Below are positions 15,574-22,535 of a stretch of DNA of 22,869 nt, piece after piece. The notes beneath the pieces are model-generated. The model saw only the letters and a program-made list of their open reading frames with translations. It ran no database searches and was not told where the DNA came from. The stretch is from the NCBI GenBank assembly GCA_016839845.1, contig JAEOTL010000187.1:1-22869 (forward strand). Reading direction: 5' to 3'. The position numbers and the translations under genes are program-made. This DNA comes from Promethearchaeota archaeon (GTDB lineage: Archaea; Asgardarchaeota; Lokiarchaeia; Sigynarchaeales; SOKP01). Position 1 is the stretch's first letter; each line of letters starts with the position of its first letter.

Positions 15574-18000
15574 TTAGGCTAACCTGTGCTCTGTCCGAGC
15601 GATGATACTATCTTGAACCAGTTTATGTAGATCCACAAACCGGGCATTGTATCCAGCTACCTTAACCACGAGGTCTTTATATCCCTCCGGATCTTTTTGG
15701 GCAGCTTTCAATGTGGCAGCAGAAACGACATTAATTTGCATATGGTCAGCCTTCTGATCTACAAACACCCTTATTAGGCTTGCTAACCTTTGAAGTCCGT
15801 CATCTGCTTCGAATACAATTGGATCGAGCTTCATATTCAGTGATTGGCCAAGGGATAACTCAGCATTATTGATTTTTCCGATAGACTTGAGTACTGCTGT
15901 TGGTCCGTTCATATCACTACCCATTGTTGGAGAGACTCCGTCTGATACAGGAGCTCGAGACTTTCTTCCTGAAGGAAGTGCCCCTATCATTAGCCCATGG
16001 GGAACGTATGAAGACATTGGAACTTGATAGGCATATTTTGTCCCGCCGTATGTTGTTTTATATTTCATTGCTTCCGTTGCAACGAGATGACTTACCCACA
16101 CAACTTGTTCATCGGCATAATCATCATCATTTCCAAATTTGGGAGCCTCTAAGCACATCTTATGGATATCTTCATATCCTTCAAAATCATTTTCCAGTGC
16201 TTTGCACAACTGATCCATAGTAATCTTCTTTTCATCAAACACCAGTTTCTTGATTGCGGCTAAAGAATTTCCCGCATCGACTGTCCCTAAGGTGGTAACT
16301 GCACCCAAACTATAGCGAGCTCCACCTTCCTCTCTACAGGTCCCATTCTCAATACAGTCTTCAGTTAAAGCTGATGTAAAGAGTGTTGGTTCAAGCATCT
16401 GCTCACCGAGGGCAGACGCTATTGCTCCTCGCTTCATCTCAAAAGCTACTTGCTTGCGGAATGCTTCCCTTACATCTTCAAAAGTCTTAAATTCTCTGGG
16501 ATCACCTGTTTCCAATCCTCGTCTTTTACCAAAAATTCTACTTAAACCATTAGTCATTACGATTTCCATTGTAAGGCCCAGTAGTTGTGATTGGTTAACT
16601 GCCCATCCACCTTCCATCGTATGCAAGCTGGGCTCATGGCATCCAACACATCCGCCATATTTCCGAGCCATCTCCAAGGTTACAGGTTTTCCTCCAACAG
16701 TGGCTCCCCGACCCATAAGATTATTCACCAAAACATCATGATTAACATATTGGGGATTCCCACTACCAACTGACGTAAGTTGACACGCTTTAATTAAAAG
16801 GCTATCAGGTGTTTTACTGTGAACCAAAAGACCAATTGCCGGCTCCACCATCCCAGGAGTATGCATTATCGCTTCGATAAACATATATGATAACTCGGTT
16901 GTAGCATCTGTACCATCAGCATTTAAACCTCCGATATCAAGGTGGTGACCTGGAGTGTATTGCGAGATGAATCCTCCTTGAGTCCAGAGACCAAATGACT
17001 GAGAAAATCGCATACACCAGCAGTCAATCAACTCTTGGGCTTGTTCTTTTGTTATTTTTCCTTCTCTTATATCTTTTTCATAGTAGGGATATAAATATTG
17101 ATCAGCTCTTCCTAAGCTTATTCCACCGTGAAATGAGAGCTCCCATCCGAGCATCATATGGATAAACCAAACTGATTGCAAAGCTTCGTAAAATGTCCTA
17201 GCGGGATTTGCTGGAACATTTTCACAGTTTTCAGCAATCTGTAAAAGTTCAGCTTTTCTCTTGTCATCATTTTCTATTTCTGCTAAGGATCTTGCCTTGA
17301 CAGCAAATCTTTTCCCAATCTCGGCTGCCGCTTCAATAGCTATGATGACTCCTTCAAGGAATGGTACTTTTTTAACTTCCTCTGAGTCTGTCAGGTCTAT
17401 TCTATTTAGTCTTTCCTCTGCATCCCTTTTAACTCCCAAGAGGCCTTTTTTCAGCACTTTTGGATAATTAACTACATAATGGTCAACTTTCGGACACGTA
17501 ATTGGATATTGTACTCCCATCTTTCTTGCTTCGGGGGGCACAGATGGCAAAAAGAAATGATCTTTCCAATAAGGGTAGATCTCCTCTCTTAATAGGTTCT
17601 TATCATCATCATCAATTTGGAAGGGATCGACTGTTCTTGTGCTAAGAGTATCTAATTCCTTTTCCAATCCAAAGGCAGTAAAAGGAATTGAATAAAAGGG
17701 AATTTCAGTACCCCGAGGCTCAGAAAATAACCACCCTACGAATAATTCATCAGGATATATATTTGTTGGAACACCTCTCACGATGGCGGCAAACGCTTTA
17801 GCTCGGCGAGTGACCAAAGGTTCCCCTTCAGTTTTCTTTCTACTCTTAGTTCGTTCACGAGCGATATCAATTATTACTTTATTTTTTATTGATAAATATC
17901 GTTGTCTTAGCTTTTCAACTCTTGTTGTTGGTTCTATTGTATAATACTTCGCCCACATCGATACTATATTAGAAGTGGGTTCTTCTATTGCTTCAACCAT
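15574..18000 (-). CDS. Glycyl radical enzyme (PFL-like), subclass unassigned
   Basis: An 808-residue member of the pyruvate formate-lyase/glycyl radical superfamily. The C-terminal radical loop is VAGYNARFVDLHKLVQDSII with the radical-bearing Gly783, close to the family pattern VxGYxxxFxxLxxxxQxxII. The active-site loop is GGCVGCHEP (449-457), with Cys451 the expected thiyl residue. The 332-residue Cys-to-Gly spacing resembles glycerol dehydratase-type and X-succinate synthase-type enzymes. The Cys-Val-Glu of dehydratases, choline TMA-lyase and hydroxyphenylacetate decarboxylase is absent: position +2 is Gly, with Cys454 at +3 and Glu456 at +5. No activating radical SAM enzyme is adjacent. 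A TATA box and a perfect palindrome precede the gene, implying regulated expression. The superfamily is certain; substrate is unknown. Confidence 0.93.
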   Translation of the reverse strand: MVEAIEEPTSNIVSMWAKYYTIEPTTRVEKLRQRYLSIKNKVIIDIARERTKSRKKTEGEPLVTRRAKAFAAIVRGVPTNIYPDELFVGWLFSEPRGTEIPFYSIPFTAFGLEKELDTLSTRTVDPFQIDDDDKNLLREEIYPYWKDHFFLPSVPPEARKMGVQYPITCPKVDHYVVNYPKVLKKGLLGVKRDAEERLNRIDLTDSEEVKKVPFLEGVIIAIEAAAEIGKRFAVKARSLAEIENDDKRKAELLQIAENCENVPANPARTFYEALQSVWFIHMMLGWELSFHGGISLGRADQYLYPYYEKDIREGKITKEQAQELIDCWCMRFSQSFGLWTQGGFISQYTPGHHLDIGGLNADGTDATTELSYMFIEAIMHTPGMVEPAIGLLVHSKTPDSLLIKACQLTSVGSGNPQYVNHDVLVNNLMGRGATVGGKPVTLEMARKYGGCVGCHEPSLHTMEGGWAVNQSQLLGLTMEIVMTNGLSRIFGKRRGLETGDPREFKTFEDVREAFRKQVAFEMKRGAIASALGEQMLEPTLFTSALTEDCIENGTCREEGGARYSLGAVTTLGTVDAGNSLAAIKKLVFDEKKITMDQLCKALENDFEGYEDIHKMCLEAPKFGNDDDYADEQVVWVSHLVATEAMKYKTTYGGTKYAYQVPMSSYVPHGLMIGALPSGRKSRAPVSDGVSPTMGSDMNGPTAVLKSIGKINNAELSLGQSLNMKLDPIVFEADDGLQRLASLIRVFVDQKADHMQINVVSAATLKAAQKDPEGYKDLVVKVAGYNARFVDLHKLVQDSIIARTEHRLA

Positions 18001-18058
18001 AATATTATTCCTCGTAAGTATTTAGAATCGTGAAAATAAATACAAGTAAACTTTAATT

Positions 18059-18073
18059 CTGATACTGTATCAG
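18059..18073. promoter_or_regulatory. Operator-like palindrome CTGATAC-T-GTATCAG
   Basis: A perfect 15-base palindrome, 59-73 bases before the glycyl radical enzyme start. It is centred about 26 bases downstream of the likely TATA box on the minus strand, so it should overlap the transcription start, the classic position for an archaeal repressor. The arms contain G and C within a very AT-rich spacer, making chance occurrence less likely. Confidence 0.55.
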
Positions 18074-18086
18074 TTAAATTATTTTT

Positions 18087-18098
18087 ATTATATAATAT
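18087..18098 (-). promoter_or_regulatory. TATA box for the glycyl radical enzyme gene
   Basis: On the minus strand ATTATATAATAA lies about 90 bases before the ATG at 18000. Transcription would begin near 18062-18070, inside the palindrome, giving a leader of about 65 bases. Confidence 0.4.
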
Positions 18099-18177
18099 GA
18101 AATATATAAAGATTATTAGTTATATCTATTATTTAATTCCGAAGTCTCAAATGAAAAATTTTTAGAAAAAAAGAATT

Positions 18178-18930
18178 TTAGTTGTTCTGAATTTCATTTC
18201 TTAGATTAACTAATCTATGAGGGAAATTCGACATCATAGCATCAACATACTGTCCTTTATAGCTCATATTGAGGCACCTTCGCATGGACCGCTTGAAAAG
18301 AACACCCCAGATACAGAATTTAAAACCATGATCTTTTACCATTTTAAACACTTCAGGAGTTGCAAAATTATAGTTGATATTTATTCCTGAAACATTTAGA
18401 TTTTTCATATCTTCTAATTCTAAATGTTCTTCTTTTATATCTGTGTTCCCCAGAAAAAGTGTATTAACCAGCATCACATTCTTATCGAAATCTCTTATTT
18501 TCTTGAATATGTCAGGTAAGGGGAAACGATCAATTGATGTTTTGGCAATTTCTATTTTATTTACTAAGTTAAATTCTTTAGCTATCTCAATTACCCTTAC
18601 TCCAATTTCAGCTGTCCTTATATCAAAATTAAAACGAATATTATCCTGCTTGAACTCATCGAATAATTCGGGAAGGGTCATGATCGATTCTCCATTTTCT
18701 AGTTTAAATTTTTTTACTTCTTCACTATTTAATTCATAAATTGGAATGTCTTCCCCATTATTTTTAAAGCTCTGATTAAATGTTAGAAAGATTTCATTAT
18801 CCTTAGATAACTGTGCCTCGGTTTTGAATCCATCAACTCCCATATCAAGTGCCCTACGAAATGAAGAGATGCTATTCTGAGTTTCCCTAAATCCAGCTCC
18901 TCTATGTCCCCAGACAAATGTTTTACTCAT
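18178..18930 (-). CDS. Degenerate glycerophosphodiester phosphodiesterase-like protein
   Basis: A 250-residue TIM-barrel protein of the GDPD family. The start fits GHRGAGF (8-14) at the expected first strand, with H9-R10 kept. The following ENT motif reads QNS (18-20), the metal-binding E-x-D reads K36-T-E38, and the HD pair carrying the second catalytic histidine reads F51-N52. Later barrel landmarks are weakly visible (FNFDIR; FKFCIWGV). With these substitutions, phosphodiester hydrolysis by the known mechanism looks unlikely, so it may be a binding or scaffolding relative. I start it at ATG 18930, preceded by GGTG plus 7 bases. The longer frame from 18951 would begin inside the upstream gene without a site. 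It overlaps the zinc-ribbon/SCP2 gene by 8 bases, so the two are coupled. Confidence 0.78.
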   Translation of the reverse strand: MSKTFVWGHRGAGFRETQNSISSFRRALDMGVDGFKTEAQLSKDNEIFLTFNQSFKNNGEDIPIYELNSEEVKKFKLENGESIMTLPELFDEFKQDNIRFNFDIRTAEIGVRVIEIAKEFNLVNKIEIAKTSIDRFPLPDIFKKIRDFDKNVMLVNTLFLGNTDIKEEHLELEDMKNLNVSGININYNFATPEVFKMVKDHGFKFCIWGVLFKRSMRRCLNMSYKGQYVDAMMSNFPHRLVNLRNEIQNN

Positions 18931-19462
18931 TAAAAGCCACCCCCACTTCATTAGAAATCTCTGTAGCTAATGTTAAAAGATTGAAATAGACCACTAAATA
19001 TTGAAGATCACCTTGTGAAGAGATATTTCCCGATACATATTCTTTAAATAGATTAGTACTCCCAGCGAGAATCCCGCTCATAACTTCTTGGGCGCAATTA
19101 ATAGTGTGAGTTGCCCTATCCATTTCACCCTTTCCAACCTTAAATTTACCATCTCCAAATTCTACCCAATAGGTAAATTCGGGATTGGTTAGTTTAGTTT
19201 GTATGATATTTGTTTTCAGTTCATCCAGTTCTTCCCGAAATTCTTGATTTTCTAATGAAAGTTGCTCGAAGCCTTTAAAGATTTTTAATATACTGCTATT
19301 GATACAGCAATTCTCACATAAAAATTTATCAAATGTTATGATTCCACAATTACCCATATCACATTCCCATTGATTTGTTTCGCCGTTCAATGTTATACTT
19401 TGTCCACATTGTAATGGTACAGTTTCTATTGTTTTACCACAATTGCTACATTTTAAGCTCAT
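18923..19462 (-). CDS. Zinc-ribbon protein with SCP2-like lipid-binding domain
   Basis: A 179-residue protein in two parts. The N-terminal 55 residues hold eight cysteines (C5, C8, C19, C34, C39, C49, C52, C53), enough for one or two zinc sites. A coiled-coil-like linker (about 64-90) leads to residues about 96-170, which read like an SCP2/sterol-transfer domain: an aromatic strand with DGKFKVGKG, the TINCAQEVMSGILAGSTNLFKEYVSGNISSQGDLQYL stretch (in pieces), and a closing helix. SCP2 domains bind acyl chains, isoprenoids or acyl-CoA. The gene is the first of a coupled pair with the GDPD-like gene, pointing to a lipid-related job. The GGTAGG-like site before the ATG supports the start. The domain call rests on pattern memory, so the function is tentative. 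Confidence 0.72.
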   Translation of the reverse strand: MSLKCSNCGKTIETVPLQCGQSITLNGETNQWECDMGNCGIITFDKFLCENCCINSSILKIFKGFEQLSLENQEFREELDELKTNIIQTKLTNPEFTYWVEFGDGKFKVGKGEMDRATHTINCAQEVMSGILAGSTNLFKEYVSGNISSQGDLQYLVVYFNLLTLATEISNEVGVAFNE

Positions 19463-19838
19463 TTTTTTCCTACCTAGAAATATAATTTTATTCTTAGCTG
19501 TAACACAAATTCAAAGTATTGTTATTAAATGTACTCACTATAATCTAAGTAGAAACGCCTAGAATCAGTAACTTCAATCACTGTTTTTCAAAAAAAGATT
19601 TATGATATATAAACAGCCATAATTTGGGTGAAAACATATTTTCGTCCTATTCCAAATGAATACCCCTTATGGACTAAAATTTCAGCAGTTTTCCAGAAAA
19701 TTTTTATGTTAATTTATTTTTGAAAATTATATTTTCCAGATTTAACAAAATTTAAAAACATAGGTTATCTTAATGTTGAATATAAAGAGAAAATATTTAT
19801 TATAGAAACATCATCAAAATAAAGGAATAAGACGAAAA
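19463..19838. promoter_or_regulatory. 376-base divergent intergenic region
   Basis: Very AT-rich, with stops in all frames and no tRNA-like or other RNA structure I can support. An ATATATAAA-like element at about 19605-19613 and AATATTTATTATAG at about 19792-19805 on the plus strand are possible TATA boxes; the latter is about 40 bases before the ATG at 19839. On the minus strand AAAATTATATTT near 19484-19496 may serve the zinc-ribbon gene. Confidence 0.3.
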
Positions 19839-20822
19839 ATGACAACAATGGATAGTATTTCAATTAAGCATATTATAAATCTTTCTATTGTAGATATGGT
19901 AATGCTACAATTATTATTAAAACACGAAAAACCAGTAGTTAGGCATATTTTGTATAGTGAGATAACTCAATTTTTAACCCGAGAAACGCAAAAGGTGGTA
20001 AAATCAACAAAATTTGAAGATGACTCCCCTGGGTCCAAAGAATTTAAAAATCTTCTCGAAAAGGACAAAAAATTCTCTACTTCAAGTTTCTATAACAGTT
20101 TGAAAAATCTGGAAGCTAAAGGACTCGTTAAGTCTAACAAAGATGAAAATGATAAAATTGTGTCAGTCGAAGCAAGTGAATACACTGAAATTCTAATAAA
20201 TACAATCTCTAAGCATGTCATAAGGTTTGGATTAATTGAAGCTGAAAAGAATAAATTTTTTCCAAACATCATTAAGGAAGTAATAGAAAAAGAAATATTC
20301 GAACCAAAAGATATAAACAAATTTGGAACTGCGCTTTATATATCTTTTAGTGATTTTATTAATACTAAATGTTTAAAACTTCTTTTGCAAGCATCTGATA
20401 CCTTATTTGTCTTATTAAAAAACGAAATTTTTGAAAATATATCCAAAATGGGCTTCGAAGACCTCCAAAATACTACTGTTTTCAACAAAACTATTAGAGA
20501 ACCAGATAATTTCTTCGATGCGGTAATTCTACCTTATCCATTCGAAATTTCTGACTTTACAGATGTGAATAAAGAGAATATTTTAAAGGAAGCGTTTAGA
20601 ATAGTTAAAAAGGATGGGTCTGTTCTCATTCACGGTTATTCGGATTTGCCAAATATTGAGCATGCTCTACTTGGTATTTTTATCAAATGGGTAAAAAATG
20701 TTTACACGGATATTGAGTTAAGTTCTGAAAGAAAGTTTAAGGAAGAATTGCTTAATACCGGTGCAAAAGAAGTAAAAGTTTTTAAGTACAAGGGGCATTT
20801 ATTTGGAATAGCTCATAAATAA
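19839..20822 (+). CDS. Winged-helix protein with methyltransferase-like C-terminal domain
   Basis: A 327-residue protein. The N-terminal 120 residues look like a PadR/MarR-type winged helix: VDMVMLQLLLKHEKPVV, then FSTSSFYNSLKNLEAKGLVKSNKDEN (two helices plus the wing). The C-terminal part (about 220-327) resembles the second half of a class I SAM-dependent methyltransferase, with FDAVILPYPFEISDF, then EAFRIVKKDGSVLIHGYSDL as in Methyltransf_11 proteins. The glycine-rich SAM-binding loop is not recognisable in the middle (about 130-215), so catalysis is doubtful. It could be a transcription regulator using a degenerate methyltransferase fold as a ligand sensor. It is flanked by AT-rich spacers on both sides and stands alone. 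Domain calls are tentative. Confidence 0.65.
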   Translation: MTTMDSISIKHIINLSIVDMVMLQLLLKHEKPVVRHILYSEITQFLTRETQKVVKSTKFEDDSPGSKEFKNLLEKDKKFSTSSFYNSLKNLEAKGLVKSNKDENDKIVSVEASEYTEILINTISKHVIRFGLIEAEKNKFFPNIIKEVIEKEIFEPKDINKFGTALYISFSDFINTKCLKLLLQASDTLFVLLKNEIFENISKMGFEDLQNTTVFNKTIREPDNFFDAVILPYPFEISDFTDVNKENILKEAFRIVKKDGSVLIHGYSDLPNIEHALLGIFIKWVKNVYTDIELSSERKFKEELLNTGAKEVKVFKYKGHLFGIAHK

Positions 20823-20880
20823 TATTGATGTTAGCATACTAATTTTTGCTCTATTTTACTTTATCTTAGCAATTTTCCTG

Positions 20881-20909
20881 TTTCCAAAGTTGGAAAATGG
20901 TTCTTCCAA
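20881..20909. promoter_or_regulatory. Palindrome TTTCCAA-AG-TTGGAAA plus a third half-site
   Basis: A perfect 7-base inverted repeat at 20881-20896. A further TTCCAA at 20904-20909 forms a second, wider dyad with the TTGGAA at 20890-20895. It lies 14-50 bases upstream of a strong TATA box (20923-20931), where an activator or repressor of the membrane protein gene could bind. The winged-helix protein immediately upstream is a candidate binder. Confidence 0.4.
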
Positions 20910-20922
20910 AAAAAAAGTAAAC

Positions 20923-20931
20923 TTTTATATA
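20923..20931 (+). promoter_or_regulatory. TATA box for the membrane protein gene
   Basis: TTTTATATA matches the archaeal consensus closely and is about 70 bases before the ATG at 21000. Transcription would start near 20950-20957. Confidence 0.5.
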
Positions 20932-20991
20932 ATTGGAGAATATATTAATTTTAAATAAAAAAATTTTTATTTTAAATTAAAAACGGATTGA

Positions 20992-21044
20992 TAACAAAAA
21001 TGACTAAAGAAACAGAACTGGTAACAAAAATGACTGAAGAAACA
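20992..21044 (+). repeat. Tandem 30-base repeat at the membrane-protein start
   Basis: TAACAAAAATGACT followed by AAAGAAACA or GAAGAAACA occurs at 20992-21014 and 21022-21044, differing at one base. The unit is in frame and encodes (V/I)TKMT(K/E)ET twice, so each copy carries its own ATG. Confidence 0.8.
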
Positions 21045-21881
21045 AAAACTAAACCGAGAAATGGAGGATCTATGGGATTAATCTCTATCATTTTGGGTGC
21101 GGGAGGAATATTTCTTTCCTATTTTTTGATCTTTCTCTATTTGGCAGATATATTAGCTGCCGAAACGGCCGCTGCCCAAGAGTGCAGACTTACAGCTCCC
21201 TTTTTCATACCAGCTTTTGCGGTTGTCGGTATAGTGGGAGGGATGTTATGGTTAACAGCGGGTGTGGGCTTTTTCCAGAGAAAAGGGTGGGCTTATTCCA
21301 TCGCTGTAATCGCCGTAATTATAACCCTTTTTTCCAGCTTTTGGCCAAATATTCCTGCTATGGAAAGTGGCGTAGTGGTACCAGGTCCCTGGTTTCTGAT
21401 TTTTTTCCCTAATTTATTAGTATATTTCATTCTAGTAGGAAGAAGAGGGAAGGAATCTGGTAGTAAAGCCTTACTCGGTTTGATCATTGGTATGGCATTC
21501 ATTCTGAATTTCATAAACGGAATTGCGGCAACTACCAGAATGATGAATAGGTTACCTGATATTAGTTTACCAACACCAGATTATAGTCAAGCATTTATGT
21601 ATATGCTCACTATGCCTACGAATATGATTGCGTCCATTCTTTTTGGATATACAGCTATAGGGCTCTTCCTAGCCAAAAGGAAACATATAGTACGAACGAC
21701 TGGATTGGCTGGAGTATTCTTGGCAATTTCTGCAGGTTTTCCTTTAGCCTTCTATTCCATGTTCTTTTCAGGAGAATTTGGTTTCTCTATGTTTATCATG
21801 GGTCCAATTGTTAGTCTTGTGGCAGGATTGATAATCATTCCTACCAAAATGTGGAATAAAATCATGCGTATTACAGAGTGA
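21000..21881 (+). CDS. Multi-spanning membrane protein, function unknown
   Basis: About 293 residues with roughly eight hydrophobic segments: GLISIILGAGGIFLSYFLIF, FFIPAFAVVGIVGGMLWLTAG, a valine/isoleucine-rich third, GPWFLIFFPNLLVYFILVG, a fifth ending FINGIAATT, MLTMPTNMIASILFGYTAIG, then two more before the short basic end KMWNKIMRITE. The first 25 residues are hydrophilic and partly duplicated by a tandem 30-base repeat containing two in-frame ATG codons (21000 and 21030), so the start may be at either; a TTG at 20988 is also in frame but has no better site. I do not recognise the family. A 16-base T-run follows the stop, and a decayed copy of the gene's last codons occurs 360 bases downstream. 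Confidence 0.75.
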   Translation: MTKETELVTKMTEETKTKPRNGGSMGLISIILGAGGIFLSYFLIFLYLADILAAETAAAQECRLTAPFFIPAFAVVGIVGGMLWLTAGVGFFQRKGWAYSIAVIAVIITLFSSFWPNIPAMESGVVVPGPWFLIFFPNLLVYFILVGRRGKESGSKALLGLIIGMAFILNFINGIAATTRMMNRLPDISLPTPDYSQAFMYMLTMPTNMIASILFGYTAIGLFLAKRKHIVRTTGLAGVFLAISAGFPLAFYSMFFSGEFGFSMFIMGPIVSLVAGLIIIPTKMWNKIMRITE

Positions 21882-21885
21882 GTAA

Positions 21886-21901
21886 TTTTTTTTTTTTTTT
21901 T
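21886..21901 (+). terminator. T16 terminator after the membrane protein gene
   Basis: Sixteen consecutive T starting four bases after the TGA of the membrane protein gene; a typical archaeal poly-T termination signal. Confidence 0.5.
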
Positions 21902-21940
21902 AGAAACTAATGAATAAAAATTGCTTGGACGTGAAAAAAT

Positions 21941-22138
21941 TTGGAACGGAAAAAAATTTATGGAATAATTCTATTTGTAGTAGGATTAGTATTTATTCTT
22001 GTAAATGTAATTGTGGTTTATCCATTTATTAATTGCTCTTATGCTCCTCTTACATTTTGGCTTCTCGCACTTGTAGGTGTTGCAGGTGGAATATTATTAT
22101 TTTTTGATATAAATCTATTCCATTCCGAAGAGAATTAA
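21941..22138 (+). CDS. Small two-helix membrane protein
   Basis: A 65-residue protein with two hydrophobic helices (about 8-28 and 36-55) separated by a short loop containing one cysteine, with charged ends (MERKK; HSEEN). The start is TTG, supported by GTGA at 21931-21934, seven bases after whose GTG the TTG lies; no ATG is available until after the first helix. The preceding T16 run could separate it from the larger membrane gene, though a proximity-based functional link is possible. No family recognised. Its short length makes it less certain than its neighbours. Confidence 0.5.
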   Translation: MERKKIYGIILFVVGLVFILVNVIVVYPFINCSYAPLTFWLLALVGVAGGILLFFDINLFHSEEN

Positions 22139-22191
22139 AAAAACAGCACTCTAAAATGTATTTTCTAAATAGGGATGATATTATAGGGTAG

Positions 22192-22242
22192 ATATTATTA
22201 TTTTCCAAGGGGTGGAATAAAATCATGCGTTTTATAGAATGA
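22192..22242 (+). pseudogene. Remnant of the 3' end of a duplicated membrane protein gene
   Basis: GTGGAATAAAATCATGCGT at 22212-22230 is identical to 21851-21869, the end of the large membrane protein gene. Similarity continues through the stop codon and into the poly-T tail with few changes. In frame it reads WNKIMRFIE-stop against WNKIMRITE-stop, preceded by a short hydrophobic stretch (ILLFSKG) and a stop codon. It looks like the last 16 or so codons of a paralogue whose body was deleted. Confidence 0.6.
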
Positions 22243-22435
22243 ATAATTTTTTTGTTCTTTTTTTTTGATAATCCTTTCTCTGTCTTCTTTTAATTTAAAC
22301 TAATTTTTTTAAATCTTCAAAACTTTTTTTTTCAAACTATGATATAGCAATTAGAAGAACAGGAATTCTGACGTTTTTAGTTACTTTTAGAATCTCAACG
22401 CATTTGATATATCTGATTGATGAAATTCTATAAAC

Positions 22436-22453
22436 TTAGGAATTAGTTCCTAA
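22436..22453. promoter_or_regulatory. Palindrome TTAGGAA-TTAG-TTCCTAA
   Basis: A perfect 7-base inverted repeat with a 4-base spacer, immediately upstream of the TATA-like segment that should drive the acyl-CoA synthetase gene. Its position suits a regulator binding next to the BRE/TATA element. Confidence 0.45.
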
Positions 22454-22535
22454 TTATAAAGATATAAATTGATCTATATCTTATACTAGTACTATTGAAA
22501 ACCAATCTCGTTGGTATTTCCAATGTTGTGATAAT

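Larger units (their letters stand above)
22139..22535. promoter_or_regulatory. 397-base intergenic region before the acyl-CoA synthetase
   Basis: It contains, in order, the 3' remnant of a membrane gene (22192-22242), a T-rich stretch, an 18-base palindrome at 22436-22453, a TATA-like segment (TATAAAGATATAAATTG, 22455-22471), and a GATATA-N8-TATATC dyad at 22461-22480. I see no RNA gene or intact coding frame. Confidence 0.4.

Noticed and set aside
15900..17467. Several plus-strand frames of 60-106 codons inside the glycyl radical enzyme gene
   Set aside because: They are antisense to a long frame with conserved catalytic motifs; none has a recognisable product or ribosome-binding site.
18931..18951. 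ATG 18951 as the start of the GDPD-like gene
   Set aside because: It would add MKWGWLL before the conserved first strand and has no ribosome-binding site, whereas ATG 18930 has GGTG at the right distance.
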